Program-made: the position numbers and the translations under genes
Notes under the pieces: model-generated
What the model was told of the DNA's origin: nothing
Seen by the model: only the letters and a program-made list of their open reading frames with translations
Database searches by the model: none
Shown here: positions 8,328 through 15,973 of the stretch, piece by piece
Layout: the number at the start of each line of letters is the position of its first letter
How positions within the stretch are numbered: position 1 is the stretch's first letter
Source: Bacillota bacterium
Lineage (GTDB): Bacteria > Bacillota > Clostridia > Oscillospirales > Ruminococcaceae
DNA length: 18,716 bases
NCBI GenBank assembly: GCA_023457175.1
Contig: JAEWMM010000178.1
Span: 1 to 18,716 of the forward strand
Direction: 5' to 3'

Positions 8328-9023
8328 ATGAAAATTGTTGTAGTCAACGGAACGGAAATTAGGGGCTGCACCTATCACATTAAGGAAGCGTTTTTAGAAC
8401 TATTGCGACAAGGCAACGAGATTTGCGAGTTTTATCTGCCAAAAGATTTGCCGCATTTTTGCTGCGGCTGCAAGACCTGCTTTTTTAAGAGCGAAAAAGA
8501 CTGCCCCCACGCCGAATATGTTTTGCCAATATGGAATGCGCTTTTGTCTGCCGAGCTGCTCGTTTTTACTTCTCCCGTATATGCTTTGAGGACAACGGGA
8601 CAGATGAAAGCCTTACTGGATCATCTCTGCGTGCATTGGATGGTACATAGACCCGATGACAGTATGTTCACCAAAAAAGCCGTTATACTGACTAATGCTA
8701 TTGGCATTCTAAACAGCGGGGCGCAAAAGGAGATAGCGACCAGTCTTTCGTGGCTGGGTGTATCCGATATTAAAAGGCTTGGTATCGGGCTCATGGAAGG
8801 TGTTTTATGGAACGAATTGTCCGATAAGCGCAGAAAAGCTATTACCGGCAGGGTGAAGCGGTTTTCCAAGAGATATGAAAGACCATACCATGCGGGTAAA
8901 GGAATCATCGTTGCAGCGAAATTTTTCATGTGCAGAATGATGCACAAAGCCATTGCCAAAAACGAAAATCCTCTGTCCGCCGACAATCAATATTGGGTGG
9001 AAAAGGGATGGATAAAACTATAA
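8328..9023 (+). CDS. Flavodoxin-fold NAD(P)H-dependent oxidoreductase / FMN reductase-like protein
   Basis: This 231-residue protein has the flavodoxin-like fold of NADPH-dependent FMN reductases and iron-sulfur-flavoprotein relatives. The N-terminal strand MKIVVVNGTEIRGCTYHI fits the FMN phosphate loop region. The cysteine-rich stretch FCCGCKTCFF, then DCPHAE, matches the conserved C-x2-C-x6-C region of such proteins, and TSPVYALRTTGQMKALLDHL matches the second flavin-contact motif (SPVY...K..LD). The C-terminal 70 residues are basic and specific to this subgroup. The ATG has AGGA at 8316-8319 with 8-base spacing. The gene stands alone between two flagellar/chemotaxis operons with non-coding DNA on both sides, so acquisition by insertion is possible. 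The substrate is unknown. Confidence 0.85.
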   Translation: MKIVVVNGTEIRGCTYHIKEAFLELLRQGNEICEFYLPKDLPHFCCGCKTCFFKSEKDCPHAEYVLPIWNALLSAELLVFTSPVYALRTTGQMKALLDHLCVHWMVHRPDDSMFTKKAVILTNAIGILNSGAQKEIATSLSWLGVSDIKRLGIGLMEGVLWNELSDKRRKAITGRVKRFSKRYERPYHAGKGIIVAAKFFMCRMMHKAIAKNENPLSADNQYWVEKGWIKL

Positions 9024-9062
9024 GCAATACAGATTGATGAGCCATTGACCCATAATCTTACT

Positions 9063-9080
9063 TCCTTGCCAAGGCAAGGA
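9063..9080. repeat. Short perfect inverted repeat
   Basis: TCCTTGCC at 9063-9070 and GGCAAGGA at 9073-9080 are exact reverse complements separated by AA, forming a near-palindrome just after the flavoprotein gene. A hairpin would need to open the inner pair to leave a four-base loop. No T-run follows on either strand, so a terminator role is weak; a binding site is equally possible. Confidence 0.45.
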
Positions 9081-9105
9081 CCATACAAAAGTAATGTCCA
9101 CGGCA

Positions 9106-9149
9106 AAAGCCGCCCTGCTGACCAAAATTTTAGTCAGCAGGGCGGCTTT
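9106..9149. terminator. Bidirectional terminator-like hairpin between convergent genes
   Basis: A perfect 17-bp stem is formed by AAAGCCGCCCTGCTGAC (9106-9122) and its complement (9133-9149) around a 10-base AT loop. It lies between the convergent ends of the flavoprotein gene (+) and cheB (-). The GC-rich stem has A residues before it and T residues after it on both strands (TTTT on the - strand, TTT on the + strand), so it can act in either direction. The T-tract is short, better for the - strand che operon. It sits 117 bases from the cheB stop, so the che mRNA would carry a 3' tail. Confidence 0.8.
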
Positions 9150-9266
9150 CGTCGCCTAAGATCATATCACTAAGGCAGCTAATTATTAATCTGTAAGACA
9201 ACTATCAACATCGTCAATTGGCGGAAGGCTAATTCAAGTCTCTTTTTATGCGCGTGAGCTTTCCCC

Positions 9267-10316
9267 TTATTTTACGGTATTCAAGTATCTTAAAATTTCA
9301 TCACCAATCTGGTCAAGCGGCAGCTGCTTCTTAACGCCGCCGATATTGTAGGCCACCATCGGCATGCCATATACAATACAGCTCTCTTTATCCTGCCCTA
9401 TGGTGTAGGCGCCCGCCTTTTTCATTTGCAACAGGCCCTTGGCGCCATCCGCCCCCATGCCGGTAAGAATTACCCCAACAGCGCACTCGGCAGCCGTCTG
9501 GGCAACCGAATTGAACAACACGTCAACCGAAGGGCAATGCCCGCTAACCTTTTCACCGCGCTGACTTTTGACATAGTAGCCTTGGGCATCCTTGGCTAAT
9601 TGCAGCTGAAACTCACCTGCGCCGATAATAATTTTACCGGCTTCGACCCGGTCGCCGTGCTCAGCCTCCTTGACGGCCATGCGGCAGACGTTATTGAGCC
9701 GCTCGGCATACATTCTGGTGAAGACGGGCGGCATATGCTGTACAACGACGATACCCGGCGTGGTAGGCGGCAGATCTCTGACCACAGACAAAATAGCCTC
9801 GGTGCCGCCGGTTGAAGCCCCGATGGCGATGACCATATCGTTTATGGTGCGGGTCAGCGCCGGGTGCACCGTCAGCTTCGTATCCGGCTTGGAGGCCAGC
9901 GCTTTTTTCTGCCCCACCTTGGCGACCGACGCAATTTTAAGCTTGACCACCAGCTCACGAATAAACTGATTTAAATCGTTCGGCGAGTTGACAACCGGTT
10001 TTTTGACAAAATCTACAGCGCCGGCGTCCAGCGCATTGAGCGTTGTAATGGGGGCGGAGCTGACGACCACAACCGGAGTCGGATAAAGCGGCATAAGCTT
10101 TTTAAGGAATTCGATGCCGCTCATCTTGGGCATTTCGACGTCCAGCGTCACAACATCCGGCTGAAGCTCCTTAATCTTTTCCATCGCCTCCAACGCATCC
10201 GAGGCTGTCCCAATCACCTCAAAAAACGGATCCTCTTCAAGCCTTTTGGAGAGCGTTGTACGAAAAAGAATAGAGTCGTCAACAATTAAAACCCGGCTCT
10301 TTTTCTTTACCAACAC
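9267..10316 (-). CDS. cheB: Chemotaxis protein-glutamate methylesterase/deamidase CheB
   Basis: CheB removes methyl groups from chemoreceptor glutamates when phosphorylated by CheA. The 349 residues hold an N-terminal receiver domain (VLIVDDS, phospho-acceptor Asp59 in TLDVEMPKMSG, KKP at 105-107), a linker of about 50 residues, and a C-terminal methylesterase domain. The catalytic triad is Ser168 in GASTGG, His194 in VVQHMPP and Asp290 in GMGADG; each is offset by +4 from the E. coli enzyme. The GTG start overlaps the cheR stop by one base (TAGTG) and has GAGGGG seven bases upstream. It is the last gene of the - strand che operon. The methyl-accepting receptors are not encoded in the window. 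Confidence 0.97.
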   Translation of the reverse strand: MLVKKKSRVLIVDDSILFRTTLSKRLEEDPFFEVIGTASDALEAMEKIKELQPDVVTLDVEMPKMSGIEFLKKLMPLYPTPVVVVSSAPITTLNALDAGAVDFVKKPVVNSPNDLNQFIRELVVKLKIASVAKVGQKKALASKPDTKLTVHPALTRTINDMVIAIGASTGGTEAILSVVRDLPPTTPGIVVVQHMPPVFTRMYAERLNNVCRMAVKEAEHGDRVEAGKIIIGAGEFQLQLAKDAQGYYVKSQRGEKVSGHCPSVDVLFNSVAQTAAECAVGVILTGMGADGAKGLLQMKKAGAYTIGQDKESCIVYGMPMVAYNIGGVKKQLPLDQIGDEILRYLNTVK

Positions 10317-11167
10317 TATTTTGCCCCTCGTTTCTGATATATTGCCGGTTGAATATAGGCGTATCGGCTGGCATCTCTGTTGATGCTCTCGGAATGCCCT
10401 ATAAACAGGAATCCTGTATCGGCCGTCCAGTCATAATACTTATTCACCAGCCGCTCCTTTGTGGGTGCGTCAAAATAAATCATCACATTTCGGCAGACAA
10501 TCAGATCAAACTTGTTTTTGAACTGGAAAGGATCCATCAGGTTGATTCTGCGAAAAATCACTTCCTTGCGGATCTGTTCGCTGACCTGAAAGCTTCCGTC
10601 CTTAAGATCGATCAGATATTTCGCGCGCCATGCCGGCGGAATATCCTTAATCTCCTCGCTGGTATAGACTCCTCTGGATGCCTTGTCCAGCACATTGACC
10701 GAAAGGTCACTGGCCAGAATGGTGGTATTCCACTGCCCTTTTCTTGAGCCGAAGTATTCGCTGATGGCCATGGCCATCGAATAAGGCTCCTGCCCGGAGG
10801 AGCATCCGGCGCTCCACAGATAAAGGGTCTTGTTGGTGCGTGTACGCTCAAAAAAGGGTAGCACCTTCTGCGTCAAAAAATCAAAATGCTCATTTTCGCG
10901 CATAAAATAAGTATAATTGGTCGTGAGCTTATTAAGCATTTTTGTCATTTCATTGCCGGTTTTATCGGCGTACAGAAACTCAAAATATTGGCTGAAGGTT
11001 GTAAAACCATGACTCAAAAGGGTATTAGACATCCGCCCCTCAATCAGAACACGCTTTTTTGAGAGGTCTATACCATAGTTTTTATGTACAAATGTCTTTA
11101 ACTCGTTAAATTCCTGGTCTGTCAGTTTAAGCATCGGCGATATAATCCCTTCAAACGGCTTGATCAC
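10316..11167 (-). CDS. cheR: Chemotaxis protein methyltransferase CheR
   Basis: CheR methylates glutamates of chemoreceptors using S-adenosylmethionine and works against CheB in adaptation. The N-terminal helical domain (LTDQEFNELKTFVHKNYGID, then KRVLIEGRM) is followed by the Rossmann-type domain with the SAM-binding motif LWSAGCSSGQEPYSMAM. Further motifs are ASDLSVNVLDKA, DLIVCRNVMIYF and FIGHSES near the C-terminus. The GTG start at 11167 overlaps the cheW stop (GTGA), suggesting coupling, but has a poor ribosome site. An ATG at 11134 (272 residues) preceded by GAAGGG at 12-base spacing is a real alternative. No C-terminal VSP pentapeptide-binding extension is evident. The family call is certain; the start is not. 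Confidence 0.96.
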   Translation of the reverse strand: MIKPFEGIISPMLKLTDQEFNELKTFVHKNYGIDLSKKRVLIEGRMSNTLLSHGFTTFSQYFEFLYADKTGNEMTKMLNKLTTNYTYFMRENEHFDFLTQKVLPFFERTRTNKTLYLWSAGCSSGQEPYSMAMAISEYFGSRKGQWNTTILASDLSVNVLDKASRGVYTSEEIKDIPPAWRAKYLIDLKDGSFQVSEQIRKEVIFRRINLMDPFQFKNKFDLIVCRNVMIYFDAPTKERLVNKYYDWTADTGFLFIGHSESINRDASRYAYIQPAIYQKRGAK

Positions 11168-11661
11168 AATGCTGCACGGGTTCCGCAGGTATCGTCGGCC
11201 AAAAATTTGTCGCAGTCAAGAATCAGGACCAGACGCTCCCCAACCTTGCAGATTGACGAAAGATATTTATTGGTGTTCACACTGGAGAAATCGGGAATCG
11301 ACGCAATCTGGTCATTTTTAAAATCGTTGACCTCGGCAACCCGGTCCACAATCAGCCCAACGAGCGACTCCTTCCAGTTGATCACGATAATGCAGCTGCG
11401 CTCGTCGTACTCTATCTCTTCGGCGCCAATCTTAATGCGTGCATCAATGACCGGCACGATGCGGCCGCGAAGGTTGATAATGCCCTTGACAAAGCGCGGT
11501 ATTCCCGGAACCCTTGTGGCCTCCTGAATGCCGATAATTTCGAGAATATTCTCAAGCGCAACGCCGTAAACGGTTTCCCCAATATAAAACGTCAGGTATT
11601 TACCGGCAAAAACTGCGCTTTCAACCGATTTTACAACACTGTTGACAGCTACTTGTGCCAT
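11164..11661 (-). CDS. cheW: Chemotaxis coupling protein CheW
   Basis: CheW links chemoreceptors to the CheA kinase in the signalling array. The 165-residue protein has the CheW SH3-like fold: KYLTFYIGETVYGVALENIL, then GIPRFVKGIINLRGRIVPVI and GLIVDRVAEV. A 20-residue N-terminal extension precedes the domain. I place the start at the ATG at 11661, because a perfect AGGAGG occupies 11675-11670 with 8-base spacing; the upstream in-frame GTG at 11670 lies inside that ribosome site. The site itself overlaps the cheA stop, so the two genes are tightly coupled with only 12 bases between stop and start. The stop codon overlaps the cheR GTG. Confidence 0.96.
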   Translation of the reverse strand: MAQVAVNSVVKSVESAVFAGKYLTFYIGETVYGVALENILEIIGIQEATRVPGIPRFVKGIINLRGRIVPVIDARIKIGAEEIEYDERSCIIVINWKESLVGLIVDRVAEVNDFKNDQIASIPDFSSVNTNKYLSSICKVGERLVLILDCDKFLADDTCGTRAAL

Positions 11662-11673
11662 GATGGCCACCTC

Positions 11674-13821
11674 CTAAAAGTTGTTAAGCAGATTGTTGGC
11701 GTCAAGAATTAAGCTGATGCTGCCGTCACCCATAATGGTGCAGCCCGCCAGACCGTTGCCCTTGATGCTGTATTTACTCAAAAACGCCGGGAAAGGCTTG
11801 ACTACAACCTGCTGCTCGCCCAAAAGCTCGTCCGCAAACAGGCAGGCCGACTTGCGGTCGTTTTCAATCAGAATAAAGATGCCGTCCTTAAGGTCGGTCT
11901 TGGCATTTTCGGCATTATAAATTTGGTGCAGGCGAATGACAGGGAAGCAAATGCCGCGCAGCATAACTATCTCAGAGCCTTCGGTGTCCTTGAGAATCTG
12001 AATGCCGTCGCCAAGCTTGAAGGTCTGGCGGATAGAGGTGATCGGAATGATATAGATGCCGTCGCTGACCGCGACCTCCATGCCGTCTACTATGGCCAGT
12101 GTCAGCGGAATCTTGATTGTAAAGGTGGTGCCTGCGCCCTTTTGAGATTCCACCGAGATGCTGCCGTGTACCTTTTCAATATTCTGGCGCACCACATCCA
12201 TGCCGACACCGAGTCCGGAGTATTCGGTGACCACCTCATTGGTCGAAAAGCCCGGCATCATAATCAGGTGAAAAGCCTCTTTGTCGGTATAATCCGCCTC
12301 GGGCTTGGTCAGCAGGCCGTTGCTTTTCGCCTTGGCCAAAAGCTTGTCACGGTCAAGACCGCGGCCGTCGTCGGCAATTGTGATGACAATTTCGCCGCCG
12401 ATATTCTGCGCGCCCAGCGTAATGGCGCCTTGCTCCGGCTTGCCCTGCGCGGCGCGTTCTTCGGGCGTCTCAATCGCATGATCCATCGCATTGCGGATCA
12501 TGTGCATGAACGGGTCGGCCAGCACGTCGTTGATGGTTTTGTCAATCTCGGTTTCACCGCCAAAGGTTTTCAGCACAACCTCTTTGCCAAGCTTCCGGTT
12601 CATATCGCGCACGATGAGATTCATTTTCTGGAAAACACCGGTCAGCTGCACCATACGGATTGACATAACGATATCCTGAAGCTGATCGGTCAGCTTGCGC
12701 AGCTGCCGGGTTGACTTGCTGAAATTGTCAAGCTGGAGGTTTTTCAGTTCCGGGCTGTTGGCCACCATCGATTCGGCAATGACAATCTCGCCCATAATAT
12801 CCATCAATTGATTGAGCTTAGTCTGGTTGACGCTGATCATGCTCTGCTTGCCGGCTCCGGCAGACGCCGCGGTCTTGTGCGCCTCGCCGGAGGCGTTATC
12901 TCTGCCCTGCGCCTCGCCCGCGCCGGCAATATCCAAAAATGCAGCCGCGCGCTCGTGTTCGGCTGCGGCAGCCGTAACCACCGCTGAAGGAGAAGCGCCT
13001 TGTCCGCTGACATTCTCATATGACTTGATATTGACCGAGCTTTCAATAACCGAATAGATGTTTTCTATCGGCAGCGACGTTTTGATGTTGAGCAGCAGGC
13101 CGTTTTTAATAATTTCAGCCGCGTAATCGGAATTGGTCTCGGGGTTTGGCGGTACGCTTGTAATATCCTCACAGTAGCCCTTAAGCTGTGTAATCAGCAT
13201 AAAGGCGCGGATATTCTCCATTTGGCAGCCGTCCTCGAAAAAGACCCTTATTTTGTACGCACCGCCAGATGCTGCGGCGGGCGCGCTTTTTTCCGCCTTC
13301 TCCGGCGCCTTGGGCGCTTGCGGCTGCGGCTGCGCGGCAGGCGCCTCTTTTAATACCGGTTCAACCGGCACCGCAGGCGCGGCCTGAACCGGCGCCTCTC
13401 CGTGAAGCTGTGGCATAATACCGGTAATCGTTTCGATCAGCTCCACCGGATTAGAAGGCGCATAGTCTTCGATATCGCCCTGAATGCCCTCGACCTCAGC
13501 CTTAAAAAAGTCGGAAGATTGAAAGAGAATGTCGAAAATAGGCCTGCTGAGTATGCCCTTCATAATATCCGGGTCTTCGCGTACAACAAAGAACATGTCC
13601 TCAACGCGGTGCGCCACCTTTGAAAAGGCAGAAAGCCCCATCATCGCGGCAGAACCCTTAATGGTGTGCATAATGCGGAAAATCTCGTTGATATCCTCTG
13701 TCGTCATTTCCTGACTTTGCTCGGACTGAAGCAAAATCTCATCCAATTGCTCCAAAAGCGTGGTTGTTTCGTATAAAAACATATCCACCATCGGGACCAT
13801 GCTCGCGTCAAAAACACTCAT
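11674..13821 (-). CDS. cheA: Chemotaxis histidine kinase CheA
   Basis: CheA autophosphorylates in response to receptor state and passes phosphate to CheY and CheB. The 715 residues contain an HPt domain with the phospho-accepting His52 (MHTIKGSAAMMG), a Pro/Ala-rich linker (about 135-190), and a P2-like response-regulator docking domain at about 193-275. A second Ala/Gly-rich linker and the dimerisation helices follow. The ATPase domain has N-box MIRNAMDHAIE near 445, G1 DDGRGLD, F-box GFSTNEV, then GLGVGMDVV and GAGTTF near 560; a CheW-like domain closes the protein. The ATG at 13821 is preferred over the GTG at 13830 because AGGTG lies just upstream of the ATG and overlaps the GTG. It is the first gene of the - strand operon, divergent from the FliK/YlqG-like gene. 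No cheY is present here. Confidence 0.97.
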   Translation of the reverse strand: MSVFDASMVPMVDMFLYETTTLLEQLDEILLQSEQSQEMTTEDINEIFRIMHTIKGSAAMMGLSAFSKVAHRVEDMFFVVREDPDIMKGILSRPIFDILFQSSDFFKAEVEGIQGDIEDYAPSNPVELIETITGIMPQLHGEAPVQAAPAVPVEPVLKEAPAAQPQPQAPKAPEKAEKSAPAAASGGAYKIRVFFEDGCQMENIRAFMLITQLKGYCEDITSVPPNPETNSDYAAEIIKNGLLLNIKTSLPIENIYSVIESSVNIKSYENVSGQGASPSAVVTAAAAEHERAAAFLDIAGAGEAQGRDNASGEAHKTAASAGAGKQSMISVNQTKLNQLMDIMGEIVIAESMVANSPELKNLQLDNFSKSTRQLRKLTDQLQDIVMSIRMVQLTGVFQKMNLIVRDMNRKLGKEVVLKTFGGETEIDKTINDVLADPFMHMIRNAMDHAIETPEERAAQGKPEQGAITLGAQNIGGEIVITIADDGRGLDRDKLLAKAKSNGLLTKPEADYTDKEAFHLIMMPGFSTNEVVTEYSGLGVGMDVVRQNIEKVHGSISVESQKGAGTTFTIKIPLTLAIVDGMEVAVSDGIYIIPITSIRQTFKLGDGIQILKDTEGSEIVMLRGICFPVIRLHQIYNAENAKTDLKDGIFILIENDRKSACLFADELLGEQQVVVKPFPAFLSKYSIKGNGLAGCTIMGDGSISLILDANNLLNNF

Positions 13822-13874
13822 GTTCTTCACCTGCTAACATATTTTTTTACATAATTAACCCTCTGTTTCATATC

Positions 13875-13880
13875 ATTATA
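13875..13880 (-). promoter_or_regulatory. Candidate sigma-A -10 element for cheA
   Basis: Read on the - strand, 13880-13875 is TATAAT, a perfect -10 hexamer about 54 bases upstream of the cheA ATG. No good -35 hexamer is found 16-18 bases further upstream (TATCAA is the best), so activity may be weak or need an activator. The region is very AT-rich, so a chance match is possible. Confidence 0.4.
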
Positions 13881-14005
13881 ATATATATTTTGCATATTTG
13901 ATACTGCTTTTTGGAGTTTTTTCAATAATTTTTATCATTTAATAAAAAATAGCAAAATTTTGCCGTCTGTTTCCAAAAATCCATGTATTTTTTGTTGCTT
14001 TAATA

Positions 14006-14014
14006 TGATATAAT
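14006..14014 (+). promoter_or_regulatory. Candidate extended -10 promoter for the YlqG-like/flhX pair
   Basis: TGATATAAT is a perfect extended -10 (TG-N-TATAAT) on the + strand. A transcript would begin near 14021 and leave a leader of about 105 nt before the ATG at 14126. The best -35 match is poor (TTGTTG lies too close), which is usual for extended -10 promoters. Motif inspection only. Confidence 0.5.
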
Positions 14015-14125
14015 GACACACATAAGCTTTATTGTGGTGTTTTGTCCTGTGTTTGGTAACATTATTTTTATATTTTGAAATAATTAATATTTTTTGTAAC
14101 TGCATTGTCGGGGAGATGAAGCAAT

Positions 14126-15520
14126 ATGGCGGATATTCTAAAAATTACAACCCCTGTTATTGACCGCACCGCCGTTTCGGCCAACCGGCCTGTTGCCGAC
14201 CCTTCTATTCCCTTTCAGCTTTCGGATATCACCAAGGTGATAAAGCCCGGCGAGCAGAGCGAAATACTACAGCAAAACAACGGGCTGATTGAACGCGAAA
14301 ACAGCGCCGCCATCTTGATGAACCTTTTAAAGGACCCGTCGGTCACCGTCAGCTTTTTAAAGAACATTGATATGCTTCAAGAAATTATCAAGCTGATTCC
14401 GGTGAACAACCGGGCGCTGACCGCTGAGATTGAACAGCTTTTCAGCGATTTGCTGGTAGCCCCCGGGGATATTACCGGCGAGCTTTTAAAGCAGGAGCAG
14501 GCCTCTACCGCCTTTAAAGGCGATTTATTTGATTTTTTGCGGCAGCAGCTTGCACAAAACGGCAAGCCCGAGATGCGGTACGGCATCTGCAACCTCTTAA
14601 AATCGCTCAACGCCATCTCCTCTCAGGAAAAGATTTTAAAGTCGATTTCAAACGGCCTTTCTTTTTTGTCCGAGAGTCTGACCAGCAGCCCCTCACTTTC
14701 GCAAAAGCTGCTGGAGCTGGCCGGGCAGTTTAAAGAGCCCGGCGCACAGAACCATTTTAACGCGCTTAAGGATGAGACGCTTATGCTGCTTAACGAAGTT
14801 AAAAGCAGCATTTTATATTCGCCAAAGCTTCAAAAAATGGTTCCAATGATCATCTATAACCTGTCACGCTTTAATGATAATCCCCATTTTTTAAAGGAAT
14901 GCGCCGGCAGTCTTTCCACGATCCTGGACGGGGATGTGCAAAAGCAGACGTTGGCGGACCTGCTGCATGCCTACGGTCAGGGCGGCCGGACACAGGAGCC
15001 TTCTAAGGTGATGAACATTATTGCTGAAATTATCGCCAAGCAAAACGACAACAGTGAGCTGGCAATGATCGGCGGCGAAAAGATCGAAAAAATTATTTAC
15101 AGCCTGCTCTCTTCCCCGTGCAATTTTACCCCGCTGCTGCATTACATTGTTCCGGTGCAGGCAGACGATTTAAGATCTTTTGCCGAGATCTGGATAGATC
15201 CCAACGCTGAAAGCACCGACGCCAAGGGCAACCGCGTGCAGGACTGTATCCATATGCTGATGGTGTTCGATATCGACGGCATCGGCCGCTTTGAAGCGGA
15301 GCTTGCCGCCACCGGCAAGGATATTATGGTCAATCTTTTCTGTCCCGCGCCTTATCTGCCGGCCTTTTCCGCCTTGGCTGCGTCGGTGCGGGAACAGATT
15401 GCCGCCACGGGATACCGTCTTTTGAATCTCTCGGTCGATAAGCTTGAAAAGCACCGCTCGCTGATGGATGTATTTAAAACCTTACCGCATAGAAGGACGG
15501 GTGTCGATGTCAAAATCTGA
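14126..15520 (+). CDS. FliK/YlqG-like flagellar hook-length-control-related protein (weakly recognised)
   Basis: This 464-residue protein has no firmly recognised family. Most of it is predicted helical and rich in Leu, Ser, Asn and Gln, with no signal peptide or membrane helix. The last 120 residues resemble the FliK C-terminal domain in pattern: a beta segment (LHYIVPVQADDLRSFAEIWI), a charged turn, then FDIDGIGRFEAELAATGKD, FCPAPYL and a helix ending in a strand (REQIAATGYRLLNLSVDKL). The immediate partner is a small FlhB-C-like gene that overlaps its 3' end by 14 bases, the same order as ylqG-ylqH in Bacillus. This supports a role in export-substrate switching or hook/needle length control. 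The ATG has GGGGAG nearby. Function is inferred. Confidence 0.6.
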   Translation: MADILKITTPVIDRTAVSANRPVADPSIPFQLSDITKVIKPGEQSEILQQNNGLIERENSAAILMNLLKDPSVTVSFLKNIDMLQEIIKLIPVNNRALTAEIEQLFSDLLVAPGDITGELLKQEQASTAFKGDLFDFLRQQLAQNGKPEMRYGICNLLKSLNAISSQEKILKSISNGLSFLSESLTSSPSLSQKLLELAGQFKEPGAQNHFNALKDETLMLLNEVKSSILYSPKLQKMVPMIIYNLSRFNDNPHFLKECAGSLSTILDGDVQKQTLADLLHAYGQGGRTQEPSKVMNIIAEIIAKQNDNSELAMIGGEKIEKIIYSLLSSPCNFTPLLHYIVPVQADDLRSFAEIWIDPNAESTDAKGNRVQDCIHMLMVFDIDGIGRFEAELAATGKDIMVNLFCPAPYLPAFSALAASVREQIAATGYRLLNLSVDKLEKHRSLMDVFKTLPHRRTGVDVKI

Positions 15521-15872
15521 TAAAAGAAATAAAGCCGTCGCGCTTAAATATCAGGAGGAAACCGATGTGGCCCCGGTGGTTATTGCCTCGGGCTGCGGTA
15601 ACGTCGCTGAAAAAATTATCGATATTGCCGAAAGCAAGGGCATCCCTGTCTTTAGGGACGACAGCGCCGCTTCCCTGATGTGCATGCTGGAGGTGGGCCG
15701 TCCAATTCCGCCCGAGCTTTACCAGATTGTTGCGATTATTTACGGCCAGTTGATGCAAATTTCAAAGGATATCAAGCACTATAGCCAGATGGCCCCCTCA
15801 CCCAATCGCACCAGCCCCGAGCAGCTGCGACAACAGATCGAGCAGCGGCATCGCCCCCCTTCAAAAAAATAG
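15507..15872 (+). CDS. FlhX/YlqH-type stand-alone FlhB C-terminal-domain protein
   Basis: This 121-residue protein corresponds to the cytosolic C-terminal domain of FlhB without any membrane part. Segments line up with the FlhB of this window: KAVALKY with HYAVALRY, APVVIASGCG with APIVLAKGAD, and EVGRPIPPELYQIVAIIYG with ELGREVPEKFYQPVAEVLAF. The autocleavage motif NPTH is absent; the protein starts near where FlhB would have been cut, so it mimics the post-cleavage fragment. In other bacteria such proteins can partly replace FlhB-C. The ATG at 15507 is chosen because GAAGGA lies 9 bases upstream; GTG 15501 is an alternative. It overlaps the upstream gene by 14 bases. A Pro/Gln/Arg-rich tail follows the domain. 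Confidence 0.9.
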   Translation: MSKSDKRNKAVALKYQEETDVAPVVIASGCGNVAEKIIDIAESKGIPVFRDDSAASLMCMLEVGRPIPPELYQIVAIIYGQLMQISKDIKHYSQMAPSPNRTSPEQLRQQIEQRHRPPSKK

Positions 15873-15922
15873 TCCTGCCGAGACATAATACACTAAAAAA
15901 TCTGGTTTCTTTCTGGAAAAAA

Positions 15923-15931
15923 TGTTATAAT
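15923..15931 (+). promoter_or_regulatory. Candidate extended -10 promoter upstream of the structured leader/PilZ gene
   Basis: TGTTATAAT matches an extended -10 (TG-N-TATAAT). No strong -35 hexamer lies 16-18 bases upstream. Transcription would start near 15938, giving a leader of about 310 nt ahead of the PilZ start. A second weaker hexamer TATGAT (15957-15962) would start RNA near 15969, close to the 5' end of the foldable segment. Motif inspection only. Confidence 0.5.
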
Positions 15932-15973
15932 ATTATTATAATTATCCTTAAAAACATATGATTTAACGATATC

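Larger units (their letters stand above)
13822..14125. promoter_or_regulatory. AT-rich divergent regulatory region between cheA and the YlqG-like gene
   Basis: About 300 bases with no gene and a much higher AT content than the flanks, which is typical of a divergent promoter region. It contains a candidate extended -10 element for the + strand, a candidate -10 for the - strand, and a perfect 12-bp palindrome GCAAAATTTTGC (13952-13963). An AT-only stem TTTTTAT/ATAAAAA (13929-13948) is also present. A partial sigma-28-like arrangement TAAA-N15-GCCG (13943-13965) is present, but the bases after GCCG do not fit the consensus. No terminator is needed because both flanking genes point away. Confidence 0.7.

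Noticed and set aside
11923..12663. 246-residue open frame on the + strand
   Set aside because: It lies wholly antisense to cheA, whose frame encodes all kinase motifs; the product has no recognisable domain and no ribosome site.
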